NCBI GenBank assembly: GCA_049889215.1
Contig: JBMHDV010000013.1
Location: 1 to 33,644 of the forward strand
Direction of reading: 5' to 3'
DNA length: 33,644 nt
Origin: UBA817 sp049889215
Lineage (GTDB): Bacteria; Margulisbacteria; Marinamargulisbacteria; UBA817
How positions within the stretch are numbered: the first letter of the stretch is position 1; each line of letters opens with the position of its first letter. Position numbers and translations under genes: made by a program. Below the pieces are notes generated by a model. It was not told the origin of the DNA, did no database searches, and worked only from the letters and a program-made list of their open reading frames with translations. Shown here piece after piece: positions 24,841 through 32,663 of this stretch.

Positions 24841-26730
24841 ATGATGACAGGGCCAAAGCACAGTCCAACGAACACCGCCCAGTGCCAATGGTTATCCAGA
24901 TTAGGGAAACGCGGCACTTATGGGCTGAGAAGGCATAGTAGTGAGTCTTCAACACAAAGAACGATAAAACCAGAGCCAGGATCAAGTGTATTGATAAGAA
25001 ATAATTCAACCAAAAACCTAAAGGTAGTTGAACAAAACTCGTTAGAAATACAGAATAGTAACGAAAAAGGGAGAGGACTCTACAGTAATGTAGAGATAAA
25101 AAAAGGCGAAATAATAGGTGTGTATGGAGGAACACTCTTAACAAAAGAAGAAGCCATAGCTTTAGAAAGCACTTATAATTGTGATACCCAAATAAATGCG
25201 CGAATACAATATTTATTTGATTTAGAAACTGTAGTACAAGATGGGTATAGCCCATTAATTAATGAAGTCATAATAAAATTAAATGAAAATGAGAGATTCA
25301 ATAGAGCCGGAGAAGGGCAATACCCTGACGTATTTCAAACACCATCAAAACTTTCGTTTGTGAATCATGGCACTAAAAAAGAACAAAACGCGAAATTTCA
25401 AAGTATAAAAATAGATCCAATAGATTATCGAACAGGCATACGCATCACTGAAATACTGATAATGAAAGCTATAAAAACAATCAAAATAGGAGCCGAGATA
25501 ATCACAAATTATGGTCCAGATTATTCAAAGTTATTAAGAAAAAAAAAGAAAGATAATCAAGCGGAATTAAACTTAAACGGTGTAAGAATTGATCGAGTCG
25601 TAGAAGGAGATATCATTTTTATTAAAAAAGAGACTGAAAATGAATCAGCAAAGCTTACAGATCAAGAAATTAGTAACCCAACGATTAAACCTCAACATGA
25701 AGCATCGCTCTCTATCACTGGTAACCAAATTAATTCTGATCCCTCCTCCAAACAAGTAAAGCAATCCGTCACATTACCCCAAGACTCAAGGGCCACAGCA
25801 AGTAATCCGATGCTTTTTTTTCCACCTTGGTGGGTAGTAAGCAGAAAAGAAGATTTTATTAGGGGCATTTATTGTGATTCAAAGTGTAATAAAAATGTCA
25901 TCAATGATTTTTTAATCGCATTTGCGATGCACTCAGTAGAACAATTTAAAACAAATTACACTCCCCTACCTGCAGCGATTCATCTATCTAATGCCAGCAG
26001 TTTAATTAATGAAATTATTGAAACAATTTTTGAAAACACCACAGCCAATGACAAAGCAAAGCATCGTTTACTACTAGATTGGTTTAAGAAAAAGCTTTAT
26101 CAACAAGACAACTTTTTAGAACACTTTATTTCAAAACTTCCCTGCACCTTTAAAGATGATTTCCCTTTAGTATTAGACACGTTTCTTAAACAATATATTG
26201 CATCAATAACCACTGGTGACAATCGACTAGATCAACTAGCACTATTACAGAAGTTTTTTAATGGCGAATTAGGAATACCGGACCCCTCTATTACAAATTC
26301 ATCAAATTTTAGACGACCCACACCAAATCAATTAACAACAACGACAAAAAAAAGAAAACGTAAAAGAGAAAAAAGAGATAGTTTAAAGAGAAAAAACTAC
26401 TATGTCTGGGTAAAAGATGGGAAGTTAGTTCAACAAGGAACAGAGGGGGCAAAACAGATTACTAAAGATTCTTGGAGACAAAGACAAGATAGATTAAATA
26501 ATAAAGTCTGGGTTAAAGATGGGAAGTTAGTTCAACAAGGAACAGAGGGGGCCAAACAGATCACAAAACAAGCTTGGAAAATAAGACAAGATACAGTCTG
26601 GGTTAAAGATGGGAAGGAAGTTCAAAAAGGAACGGAGGGGGCAGAACAAATCACTCGTTATCGGTGGAAACAAAGACAAAAACAAAAGGGTAAGGCGAAT
26701 AGATGGTATGATTATTGGAACCAAAAATAG
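24841..26730 (+). CDS. SET-domain protein (putative lysine methyltransferase effector), copy 1
   Basis: The 629-residue protein has a SET domain at about 68-228: GRGLYSNVEIKKGEIIGVYGG at its N-part, LSFVNHGTKKEQNAKF with the N-H motif of the S-adenosylmethionine site, and KIGAEIITNYGPDYS with the catalytic-site tyrosine (Y224). A helical domain of about 200 residues (300-495) is absent from copy 2. Next comes a very basic stretch (KKRKRKREKRDSLKRK, about 502-517), a strong nuclear-localisation candidate, and three C-terminal repeats beginning VWVKDGKLVQQGTEGAKQIT. SET effectors that modify host histones are known in Legionella (RomA/LegAS4) and Chlamydia (NUE); similar use here is inferred. 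The N-terminal 60 residues are strongly conserved between the copies. Confidence 0.85.
   Translation: MMTGPKHSPTNTAQCQWLSRLGKRGTYGLRRHSSESSTQRTIKPEPGSSVLIRNNSTKNLKVVEQNSLEIQNSNEKGRGLYSNVEIKKGEIIGVYGGTLLTKEEAIALESTYNCDTQINARIQYLFDLETVVQDGYSPLINEVIIKLNENERFNRAGEGQYPDVFQTPSKLSFVNHGTKKEQNAKFQSIKIDPIDYRTGIRITEILIMKAIKTIKIGAEIITNYGPDYSKLLRKKKKDNQAELNLNGVRIDRVVEGDIIFIKKETENESAKLTDQEISNPTIKPQHEASLSITGNQINSDPSSKQVKQSVTLPQDSRATASNPMLFFPPWWVVSRKEDFIRGIYCDSKCNKNVINDFLIAFAMHSVEQFKTNYTPLPAAIHLSNASSLINEIIETIFENTTANDKAKHRLLLDWFKKKLYQQDNFLEHFISKLPCTFKDDFPLVLDTFLKQYIASITTGDNRLDQLALLQKFFNGELGIPDPSITNSSNFRRPTPNQLTTTTKKRKRKREKRDSLKRKNYYVWVKDGKLVQQGTEGAKQITKDSWRQRQDRLNNKVWVKDGKLVQQGTEGAKQITKQAWKIRQDTVWVKDGKEVQKGTEGAEQITRYRWKQRQKQKGKANRWYDYWNQK
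26404..26685 (+). repeat. Three WVKDGK repeats at the 3' end of SET copy 1
   Basis: Units begin at 26404, 26506 and 26596 (steps 102 and 90 bp). Each encodes V-W-V-K-D-G-K-x-V-Q-x-G-T-E-G-A-x-Q-I-T followed by a basic W-x-x-R-Q segment. DNA identity is high. I know no named family for this unit; tryptophan and arginine at fixed places could suit nucleic acid or peptide binding. Confidence 0.85.
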
Positions 26731-26972
26731 AGCAACATTCTTTTAATAATAGTTCTCACACCGCTTTTTTCAAAAACCGCATAATAATACTGCAATTAAA
26801 TAATGTTGAGCCCCCTACCTCAAAATGCAAATGAACGGTAAAAAACCATCATCATAATTTTCAAAATGATATTGCAAAATATACAAACTTTAGTAGGATA
26901 TATTTGTGATGAGAGTATTCGTGCAAAAAAAATTACCATTCCTTAAGCAATTCATAAGGGGATTCAATTAGC
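26731..26972 (+). promoter_or_regulatory. Inter-SET region: copied 3' flank plus promoter of copy 2
   Basis: The left half (about 26740-26850) closely matches the sequence downstream of SET copy 2 (about 28590-28705), including CACACC-GCTTTTTTCAAAAACC-like text and GAGCCCCCTACCTCAAAA. The right half matches the leader of copy 1. TTGCAA (26872-26877), 16 bp and TAGGAT (26894-26899) form the promoter; AAGGGGA precedes the ATG at 26973. Confidence 0.65.
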
Positions 26973-28532
26973 ATGATTATAGGGCCAAAACACAGTCCAA
27001 CGAACCCCGCTCAGCGCCAACGGTTATCCAGAATAGGGAAACGCGGCACTTATGGGCTGAGAAGTCATAGTAGTGAGTCTTCAACACAAAAAACGATAAA
27101 ACCAGAGCCAGGAACAAGTGTATTATTACGAAATAGTTTAGGGAAAAGACTAGAAGTAGTTGAACAACGCTCGTTAGAAATAAAGAATAGTAACGAAAAA
27201 GGGCGAGGACTCTACAGTAATGTTCAAATAAAAAAAGGAACGTTAATCGGTGTGTATGGAGGAATACTATTAACGGAAGACGAAGCATCAACTTTAGAAG
27301 GTAATAATAATTTGGATGCCAAAACAAATGCGCGAATACAGTATTTATTTGATTTAGAAACTGTAGTACAAGATGGGCATAGCCAATTAATTAATAAAGA
27401 CATAGAAAAGTTAAATAAAAATGAGCAATTTAATAAAGCTGGAGAAGGGCAATACCCTGACGTATTTCAAACACCATCAAAACTTTCGTTTGTGAATCAT
27501 GGCACTAAAAAAGAACAAAACGCGAAATTTCAAAGTATAAAAATAAAGCCAATAGAATATAGAGGCATGCGCGTAAGTGAAATACTGATAATGAAAGCGA
27601 TAAAAGCAATCAAAATAGGAGCCGAGATAATCACAGATTATGGTCCAGAATATTCAAAGTTATTGAGAGAAAAAAATATAGATAATCAAAGAGTTTTAAA
27701 CTTAGAGGGTCTATTCATTGATCGGGTCGTAGAAGGAAATATCATTTCTATTAAGCCTGAAAATAAATTAGTAGGGGCAAGGGATTTAGAAAAAGACGGT
27801 GCTACTGCAGAATGTAGTGCAGCAGATGCGAGGAATTTAGAAGAAGACAGTGCTAATGCAGAATGTAGTGCAGCAGCGGCGAGAATTTTAGAAGAAAACA
27901 GGGCTAATGCAGAATGTAGTGCAGCAGCGGCGAGGAATTTAGAAGAAGACAGTGCTACTGCAGAATGTAGTGCAGCAAAAATATTAATTGGAATGTCACA
28001 GGGTTACAAAGATAATCAAGAAGAAATAGGTCGTGAAATAGCACCTGTACAAAATCAATTACCAACAACAACGAAAAAACGAAAACGTAAAACAACCAAA
28101 AAGTATAATTCAAAAAATAGAAAAAAACTCTCCAAATTTGTCTATCTTGATGAAAATCGTAATGAAGTTCCCAAAGACACCCCGAATTGCAAAGAAGTAA
28201 CTAGACATCATTTTTTGGATCCAAGGAGTAAAAGAGTCTGGATTAAAGATAAAAAAATAGTTCCCCCTAAAACACCTGGTGCGGAAATACAAAGTTTATA
28301 CACTTTTATAAATAGAATGGATATGGTCTGGGTAGATGAAGAATTAAATTTAGTTCCCCCTAAAACACCTGATGCGACGGAAATACAAAGAGTATCATAC
28401 CGACAAAAACTAAATCGAAGGCTTAAGGCTGCTTACATATTTAAGGGAAAAAGCCTCGTAGAGAAACAGAAGGCAGAAGTCATCCGGATAAAAAAATTAC
28501 TTAAAGACTTAACCAAAAAAAAATCTGGGTAA
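26973..28532 (+). CDS. SET-domain protein, copy 2 (3' end possibly frameshifted)
   Basis: The 519-residue protein is a tandem paralogue of the preceding gene. The SET domain (about 68-228) keeps GRGLYSNVQIKKGTLIGVYGG, LSFVNHGTKKEQNAKF and KIGAEIITDYGPEYS, so it should be active. In place of the copy-1 helical domain it has four 17-residue repeats (ARNLEEDSANAECSAAA type, about 269-336). A basic stretch (KKRKRKTTKK, NRKK, about 365-385) is a nuclear-signal candidate. Two diverged WVKDGK-type units follow (VWIKDKKIVPPKTPGA, VWVDEELNLVPPKTPDA). A nine-A run just before the stop separates it from one further, well-kept repeat unit in another frame. Confidence 0.84.
   Translation: MIIGPKHSPTNPAQRQRLSRIGKRGTYGLRSHSSESSTQKTIKPEPGTSVLLRNSLGKRLEVVEQRSLEIKNSNEKGRGLYSNVQIKKGTLIGVYGGILLTEDEASTLEGNNNLDAKTNARIQYLFDLETVVQDGHSQLINKDIEKLNKNEQFNKAGEGQYPDVFQTPSKLSFVNHGTKKEQNAKFQSIKIKPIEYRGMRVSEILIMKAIKAIKIGAEIITDYGPEYSKLLREKNIDNQRVLNLEGLFIDRVVEGNIISIKPENKLVGARDLEKDGATAECSAADARNLEEDSANAECSAAAARILEENRANAECSAAAARNLEEDSATAECSAAKILIGMSQGYKDNQEEIGREIAPVQNQLPTTTKKRKRKTTKKYNSKNRKKLSKFVYLDENRNEVPKDTPNCKEVTRHHFLDPRSKRVWIKDKKIVPPKTPGAEIQSLYTFINRMDMVWVDEELNLVPPKTPDATEIQRVSYRQKLNRRLKAAYIFKGKSLVEKQKAEVIRIKKLLKDLTKKKSG
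27777..27980 (+). repeat. Four 51-bp tandem repeats in SET copy 2
   Basis: Copies begin near 27777, 27828, 27879 and 27930 with a constant 51-bp step. Each codes for 17 residues of helix-forming type with one cysteine (L-E-E-D-S-A-N-A-E-C-S-A-A). They have no counterpart in copy 1, so they expanded after or independently of the gene duplication. Confidence 0.9.
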
Positions 28533-28591
28533 AAGCTGGAAAGTTAGTTCAAGAAGGAACAGAGGGGGCAGAGCAGATTACTAAACAATAA
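28524..28591 (+). pseudogene. Out-of-frame WVKDGK repeat fragment after SET copy 2
   Basis: From 28526 the frame reads W-V-K-A-G-K-L-V-Q-E-G-T-E-G-A-E-Q-I-T-K-Q then TAA (28589-28591). It is nearly identical to the copy-1 repeats. It would be fused to the SET protein if one more A were present in the run of nine A at 28515-28523, or by -1 slippage there. It is thus either a lost 3' end or a second form made by slippage. Confidence 0.7.
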
Positions 28592-28709
28592 TAATAGTTC
28601 TCACACCACTTTTTTCAAAAACCACATAATAATACTTCAATTAATATTTAAATAATAAATAATATTGAGCCCCCTACCTCAAAATACAAATGAACGGTAA
28701 AATAACATT

Positions 28710-29723
28710 ATGATACAAGTCAGACGATGGTTACTCAGTTGTTTAATTCTCATTGCAGGCATTGTCTTGGTTGGCGGAGCCACTCGATTAACAGGGTCTG
28801 GATTATCGATGGTGGATTGGCGACCGATCATGGGCAGTATCCCGCCCATCACGGCAGCAGCTTGGGATGCCACATTTAATGCGTATCAACAAAGCCCAGA
28901 ATTCCAAAAAATCAATTACAATATGACATTAAGCGAATTCAAATTCATCTTCTTCTGGGAGTACATTCACCGCATGCTAGGGCGTTTGATTGGCTTATTT
29001 GCCGTACTCCCATTTATCTACTTTATAATCAAGAAACAACTCCCAAACGGCTTTAAAAAGCAATGGTTGGGCATCATTATTTTGATTGGCTGCCAAGGGC
29101 TCATGGGCTGGTACATGGTCAAAAGTGGCTTGGTGGATAATCCCCATGTCAGTCACTTTCGCTTGGCGGCTCATTTAAGCTTGGCATTTTTAATTTTCAT
29201 TTTAATTCTCCACCAATACCTAAAAGCATTATATCCAACAGGCAACATCAAACGAACCCGTTTAAGCAATCTATCCCTCGGGTTACTGGTGCTCATTGGC
29301 TTACAAATTGTGTACGGGGCCTTCACAGCTGGGTTGGATGCTGGTCACTTTTACAATACAACCTACCCAAAAATGGGTTCGGAATGGTTACCGGCAGCCG
29401 CGCTCATGTATGATGGTGGCTGGCTTGGAAACGCCCTCAATAACCCCATTATGGTGCAATGGGTTCACCGTTGGTTGGCCGTTGCAGTGGTTATCGGCGG
29501 CTTATTGGTTTGGCGAGACTGCATCAAACAACCAAAATTAACCATTCAATATGCAGGGTTGGCCGTATTGGGTGCCATTGGATTCCAATTTATTTTAGGC
29601 ATTATTACCCTATTAACAGGGGTGTGGTTACCAGTCGCATTGGCCCATCAATTTGGTGCGTTGGTGCTATTATCAACCACGGCAACCCTGCACTTTTTTA
29701 CAACACGTGACCACATTTCGTGA
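28710..29723 (+). CDS. ctaA: Haem A synthase (Cox15/CtaA family, type 2)
   Basis: The 337-residue protein with about eight membrane segments oxidises haem O to haem A for cytochrome c oxidase. Conserved histidine motifs are EYIHRMLGRL, HFRLAAHLSLAF, QWVHRWLAVAVV and ALAHQFGAL. GGATRLTGSGLSMVDWRPIMG and WYMVKSGLVD are typical of the proteobacterial/mitochondrial type. No other cytochrome oxidase genes lie in the window. It overlaps the next gene by 17 nt if that gene uses the GTG at 29707. Its 5' flank is the sequence shared with the SET duplication. Confidence 0.93.
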   Translation: MIQVRRWLLSCLILIAGIVLVGGATRLTGSGLSMVDWRPIMGSIPPITAAAWDATFNAYQQSPEFQKINYNMTLSEFKFIFFWEYIHRMLGRLIGLFAVLPFIYFIIKKQLPNGFKKQWLGIIILIGCQGLMGWYMVKSGLVDNPHVSHFRLAAHLSLAFLIFILILHQYLKALYPTGNIKRTRLSNLSLGLLVLIGLQIVYGAFTAGLDAGHFYNTTYPKMGSEWLPAAALMYDGGWLGNALNNPIMVQWVHRWLAVAVVIGGLLVWRDCIKQPKLTIQYAGLAVLGAIGFQFILGIITLLTGVWLPVALAHQFGALVLLSTTATLHFFTTRDHIS

Positions 29724-29994
29724 TGCCGTTCTAGCTGTTGTTGCAACCATTCCAAAGGGACAAGTCCTAACCTACAAACAAGTCGCCACCTTGGCTGGCT
29801 CACCAAATGCCTATCGTGCAGTTGGGCAACTCATGAAACAAAACCATGCACCTAATATTCCTTGCCACCGAGTCATCACTTCATCAGGCCACATCGGTCA
29901 TTACAATCGAGGTGGAACAGCCAAAAAAAGAGAACTGCTCAAAAATGAAGGCGTCCAACTCACTGGCAACACCCTTACCCACCCATTACGTTAA
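29707..29994 (+). CDS. Single-domain MGMT/ATL-like DNA alkylation repair protein
   Basis: From the GTG at 29707 the protein has 95 residues and consists only of the C-terminal domain of O6-alkylguanine-DNA alkyltransferases: IPKGQVLTYKQVATLAGSP (winged helix), YRAVGQLMKQN with the arginine finger, IPCHRVI with the active-site cysteine, and GHYNRGG...LLKNEG. Alkyltransferase-like (ATL) proteins of this length usually have tryptophan in place of that cysteine; here the cysteine is kept, so real alkyl transfer is possible. It overlaps ctaA by 17 nt and converges on the DUF3050 gene by 9 bp. Confidence 0.85.
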   Translation: MTTFRDAVLAVVATIPKGQVLTYKQVATLAGSPNAYRAVGQLMKQNHAPNIPCHRVITSSGHIGHYNRGGTAKKRELLKNEGVQLTGNTLTHPLR

Positions 29995-30723
29995 CTGTTG
30001 GTAAACACCATCCCATAGTTGAATGCGATGGTTCAAAGCGGCCCTTGCGGTTGTAAGTACCAACGCCCAATCCTCATCGGTCTGACACAAATTAGCAACC
30101 ATTTGCTCGGCTTTGCCGCCATGCTCGTCACCATCAAGCTCAATATGCCGCTCCAAATAGGCAATAAAACCTGTAACATTGGGGTCCAAAGCCGCTTGTT
30201 TTAATAACGGCTCAAAAATAACGGGCACCAATATTTCACGGCCATAGGCAAATGCAGCCGCCGTCTCAAGTAGCGATGACTGAATCACATCATGGGTAAA
30301 ACGCAAAAACGTTTGAACGGATGGTGGAATGTAAGATCGCGAAATTAAATCCGCATAACTCAAATTAGGCACCTTTAAATCATCCAAAAACGACCCCATA
30401 GCGTGGTTGGGTTGAATGGCATTAAACGCTTGAACATAATACAAAAAGTGACTGGTCACCTGCCCATCAATCACATCACTTTCTTCCTCTAAAACGATTT
30501 CGTTAATCAGCCGTACATTATCCACCTGTTGAACTGGGACCCAAGGCACCGTCATACTGGTCAATTGCTGCTGCAATGTTTTAAGTAAATTCATAAAATC
30601 CCATACGGAATAAATGTGGTGACTCATAAAAACCGCCAAATCATCCACAGAATGAATCGCATCATACAGTGGGTGCTCTTTTAATTGATGATGGAGCGGA
30701 GCTAATTCAGCGTGAATATCCAT
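29986..30723 (-). CDS. DUF3050 family protein (haem-oxygenase-like fold)
   Basis: The 245-residue helical protein matches DUF3050: LHHQLKEHPLYDAI at the N-terminus, MSHHIYSVWDFMNLLKTLQ, INEIVLEEESD, SHFLYYVQAF, and a C-terminal YLERHIELDGDEHGG. Histidines and acidic residues at these places suit the di-metal site of haem-oxygenase-like diiron oxidases. The substrate is unknown. It begins immediately after the stop of the SRPBCC-epimerase gene with no gap, so the two form an operon. It ends in a 9-bp overlap with the convergent MGMT-like gene. Confidence 0.8.
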   Translation of the reverse strand: MDIHAELAPLHHQLKEHPLYDAIHSVDDLAVFMSHHIYSVWDFMNLLKTLQQQLTSMTVPWVPVQQVDNVRLINEIVLEEESDVIDGQVTSHFLYYVQAFNAIQPNHAMGSFLDDLKVPNLSYADLISRSYIPPSVQTFLRFTHDVIQSSLLETAAAFAYGREILVPVIFEPLLKQAALDPNVTGFIAYLERHIELDGDEHGGKAEQMVANLCQTDEDWALVLTTARAALNHRIQLWDGVYQQLT

Positions 30724-32076
30724 TTACAGTTGATACAAATCACAAACATCGGTCATGGTTGGGCACTGAAACTGAAACCCAGCTTCGATTAAAATCTTCG
30801 GGCTAACACGCTGTGACTGCAATAACAGTTCTCGCCCCATTTCACCCATTACCGAATTAACCACTACTTTTGGTAACGGTGCTATGGTGGGCCGCCGAAC
30901 AGCTCTTCCCCATTCACGCACCCAATCAATTTGAGGTTGAGGATGTGGAGATACCACGTTCACTGGCCCTGCAATGGCAGGGTTGGCCATCATAAAAAAT
31001 AACGCCCGCAAAGCATCATCCAAGCCCACCCAACTCATGTATTGGCGCCCGTCACCGATTGGTCCAAGCGCGCCAGCCTTCATTAATGGATTTAAACGTT
31101 GAATCACACCACCACTGGGGTGCAATACCGTACCAAAACGGGCATTACAAACACGAACTGAATCTCGAATGGGGTCACACGCCGCTTCCCAATCCGCCAC
31201 CACCTCACTTAAAAACCGGGCGCCAACGGGGCCATCTTCTGCCATCAATTGCTGGGAACTGGGGTAAATCCCAATGGCCGATGCACAAATAAAGGTATGC
31301 ACTTGGTTTGGCTTTTCCTGTAGCTGAGTGGCCAATGCCTGAGTGGAACGCACACGTGATCGTCGTATTCGATTCTTTTTTTGTTGATCCCAACGCACTG
31401 CTGCGGCCACGGATTCTCCAGCCAAATGCACAATAATGGACACATCCGAAAAATCATCAATAATACCCAGCTCTGGATCCCAACAAATTTCGTGAGACCA
31501 GTCAGGCCGTTCCTTTCGCACCAAATGTTTGACGGTATGCCCAGCCGCACGCAAAAATCGTGTCAGTGCTTGGCCAATCATTCCCGATGCCCCGGTAATG
31601 GCAATGGTTTGTGGCTCTAACGGCCAATCATGTAGCAGTTGTAAATCCGCCTTGGTAATCGCATGACGGTAATCCAACATTGATTTAATATCACGTTTAA
31701 GCGACCACCCTGCAGCCAGCTTAGCCACCATATGAAAGGGCAACCGGCACTCAATGGTATCCACCAATTTGGTCCGTGTATCAGACAGTTTTACAAAGTC
31801 ATGCTGGTGACGCCACGATTTAAATGGGCCTTTCACTTGAATATCAGTAAAGGATGCGCCTTTTACAACATCTTCATGTTTGGCCAACCATTTAATTGGA
31901 ATCCCAAACCGTTTCATTTTCAACTGCACAAACCGGTCCTCAAATGGGCCAACAGACTCCATTAGCTCAACCGACTCCCACGGCGGCAAAAGCCGTTCAA
32001 AGGCGCCGTCACGGGCATGCCAATCATACACCATGCCAGGTGGCACCAAAATCGTCGACGATTTACTGAATTTCAT
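30724..32076 (-). CDS. SRPBCC-epimerase fusion, TIGR01777 family
   Basis: The 450-residue protein joins an N-terminal SRPBCC/polyketide cyclase-like domain (about 1-145; VPPGMVYDWHARDGAFERLLPPWE) to a TIGR01777 NAD(P)-binding epimerase (about 155-450). The latter shows AITGASGMIGQAL (nucleotide motif), HLAGESVA, RVRSTQALA, ASAIGIYP, VCNARFGTVLHPSGGV and QYMSWVGLDDALRA. E. coli YfcH is the epimerase part alone. The reaction is not established. It is the first gene of an operon with the DUF3050 gene and diverges from hsp20. Confidence 0.88.
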   Translation of the reverse strand: MKFSKSSTILVPPGMVYDWHARDGAFERLLPPWESVELMESVGPFEDRFVQLKMKRFGIPIKWLAKHEDVVKGASFTDIQVKGPFKSWRHQHDFVKLSDTRTKLVDTIECRLPFHMVAKLAAGWSLKRDIKSMLDYRHAITKADLQLLHDWPLEPQTIAITGASGMIGQALTRFLRAAGHTVKHLVRKERPDWSHEICWDPELGIIDDFSDVSIIVHLAGESVAAAVRWDQQKKNRIRRSRVRSTQALATQLQEKPNQVHTFICASAIGIYPSSQQLMAEDGPVGARFLSEVVADWEAACDPIRDSVRVCNARFGTVLHPSGGVIQRLNPLMKAGALGPIGDGRQYMSWVGLDDALRALFFMMANPAIAGPVNVVSPHPQPQIDWVREWGRAVRRPTIAPLPKVVVNSVMGEMGRELLLQSQRVSPKILIEAGFQFQCPTMTDVCDLYQL

Positions 32077-32240
32077 AGCTTAAGTGTATCATCGCTCCAC
32101 CAAAAAAACGTAGAATTTTGAACACTGTCAAAAAAATAATACCCCAACCATCTAAATCAAGCTCAAAAGTGTTCATTTATTTAACACTACGATTGGCATG
32201 CAGCTGCAACTGTGAAGGGTACAAAACAAAGGAGGCAACC

Positions 32241-32621
32241 ATGTCAACATTTTATTTAACACCATTTTCAAGAAAGGAGCGTTTATTTGATGATATTTTT
32301 GATAATTTCTTTAATCTCGGCATCCATGGTGGAACGTATCATTCACCAACAGAATCAATCGATGATTCAGGCGACAGTATCACACTAAGCATTGATCTAC
32401 CGGGCTTCGATAAATCCGACATTAATATTGACTATAAAGACAACCAACTCATTGTTCATGCCAAATCAACAGAGGCATCAAATCGCCAAGCCATCACGCG
32501 ACGATACCCCATTAAAAATATTGATATCAACACATCCAGTGCCGATTTAAAAAACGGAGTACTAACATTAACACTTGAAAAAACAGCCGCGACCAAAGCA
32601 CAACAGCTAAAAATCAATTAA
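32241..32621 (+). CDS. Small heat-shock protein, Hsp20 / alpha-crystallin family
   Basis: The 126-residue chaperone starts at the ATG at 32241, fixed by a perfect AAAGGAGG at 32228-32235; the frame is open upstream to 32118 but without ribosome site. The alpha-crystallin domain runs from about residue 38: ESIDDSGDSITLSIDLPGFD, KSDINIDYKDNQLIVHA, and the C-terminal G-V-L-T-L-T-L-E-K strand, as in the family. It holds unfolding proteins in a refoldable state. I see no sigma-32 promoter, CIRCE or clear RNA-thermometer pairing with the ribosome site in 32077-32240. Confidence 0.88.
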   Translation: MSTFYLTPFSRKERLFDDIFDNFFNLGIHGGTYHSPTESIDDSGDSITLSIDLPGFDKSDINIDYKDNQLIVHAKSTEASNRQAITRRYPIKNIDINTSSADLKNGVLTLTLEKTAATKAQQLKIN

Positions 32622-32632
32622 TCGGCACAATC

Positions 32633-32655
32633 GGAGGAGGGACGCTCCCTCCTCC
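32633..32655. terminator. Perfect 10-bp hairpin after hsp20
   Basis: GGAGGAGGGA (32633-32642), loop CGC, TCCCTCCTCC (32646-32655). It lies between convergent genes, 12 nt after the hsp20 stop and 8 nt before the stop of the leftward gene. There is no immediate T run on the plus strand (ACAAAAAATT follows), so it may be a weak bidirectional terminator or a 3'-end stabiliser. Confidence 0.5.
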
Positions 32656-32663
32656 ACAAAAAA

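Larger units (their letters stand above)
24739..28705 (+). repeat. Tandem duplication of the SET gene unit
   Basis: The leader, SET-domain coding part and 3' flank all recur with an offset of about 2.13 kb (starts 24841 and 26973). The shared 3' flank includes GAGCCCCCTACCTCAAAA and ATGAACGGTAAAA, which in the second copy runs straight into ctaA. The unit was therefore already beside ctaA when it duplicated. The middles of the genes have diverged or been replaced. Confidence 0.8.

Noticed and set aside
24776..24844. Leader peptide ORF overlapping the SET copy 1 start (M-M-R-V-L-V-H-K-K...)
   Set aside because: In copy 2 a one-base difference changes the frame and the end of the peptide, so it is not under coding constraint.
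32116..32145. Sigma-32 promoter for hsp20 (TTTTGAA ... CCCC)
   Set aside because: The spacing is 19 nt, well over the 13-14 nt needed.
32193..32207. Sigma-54 site (TTGGCATG ... TGC)
   Set aside because: The GG-GC distance is one base short of the strict 12-nt offset.
32118..32240. N-terminal extension of Hsp20 from a TTG
   Set aside because: No ribosome site there; AAAGGAGG sits directly before the ATG at 32241 and gives normal family length.
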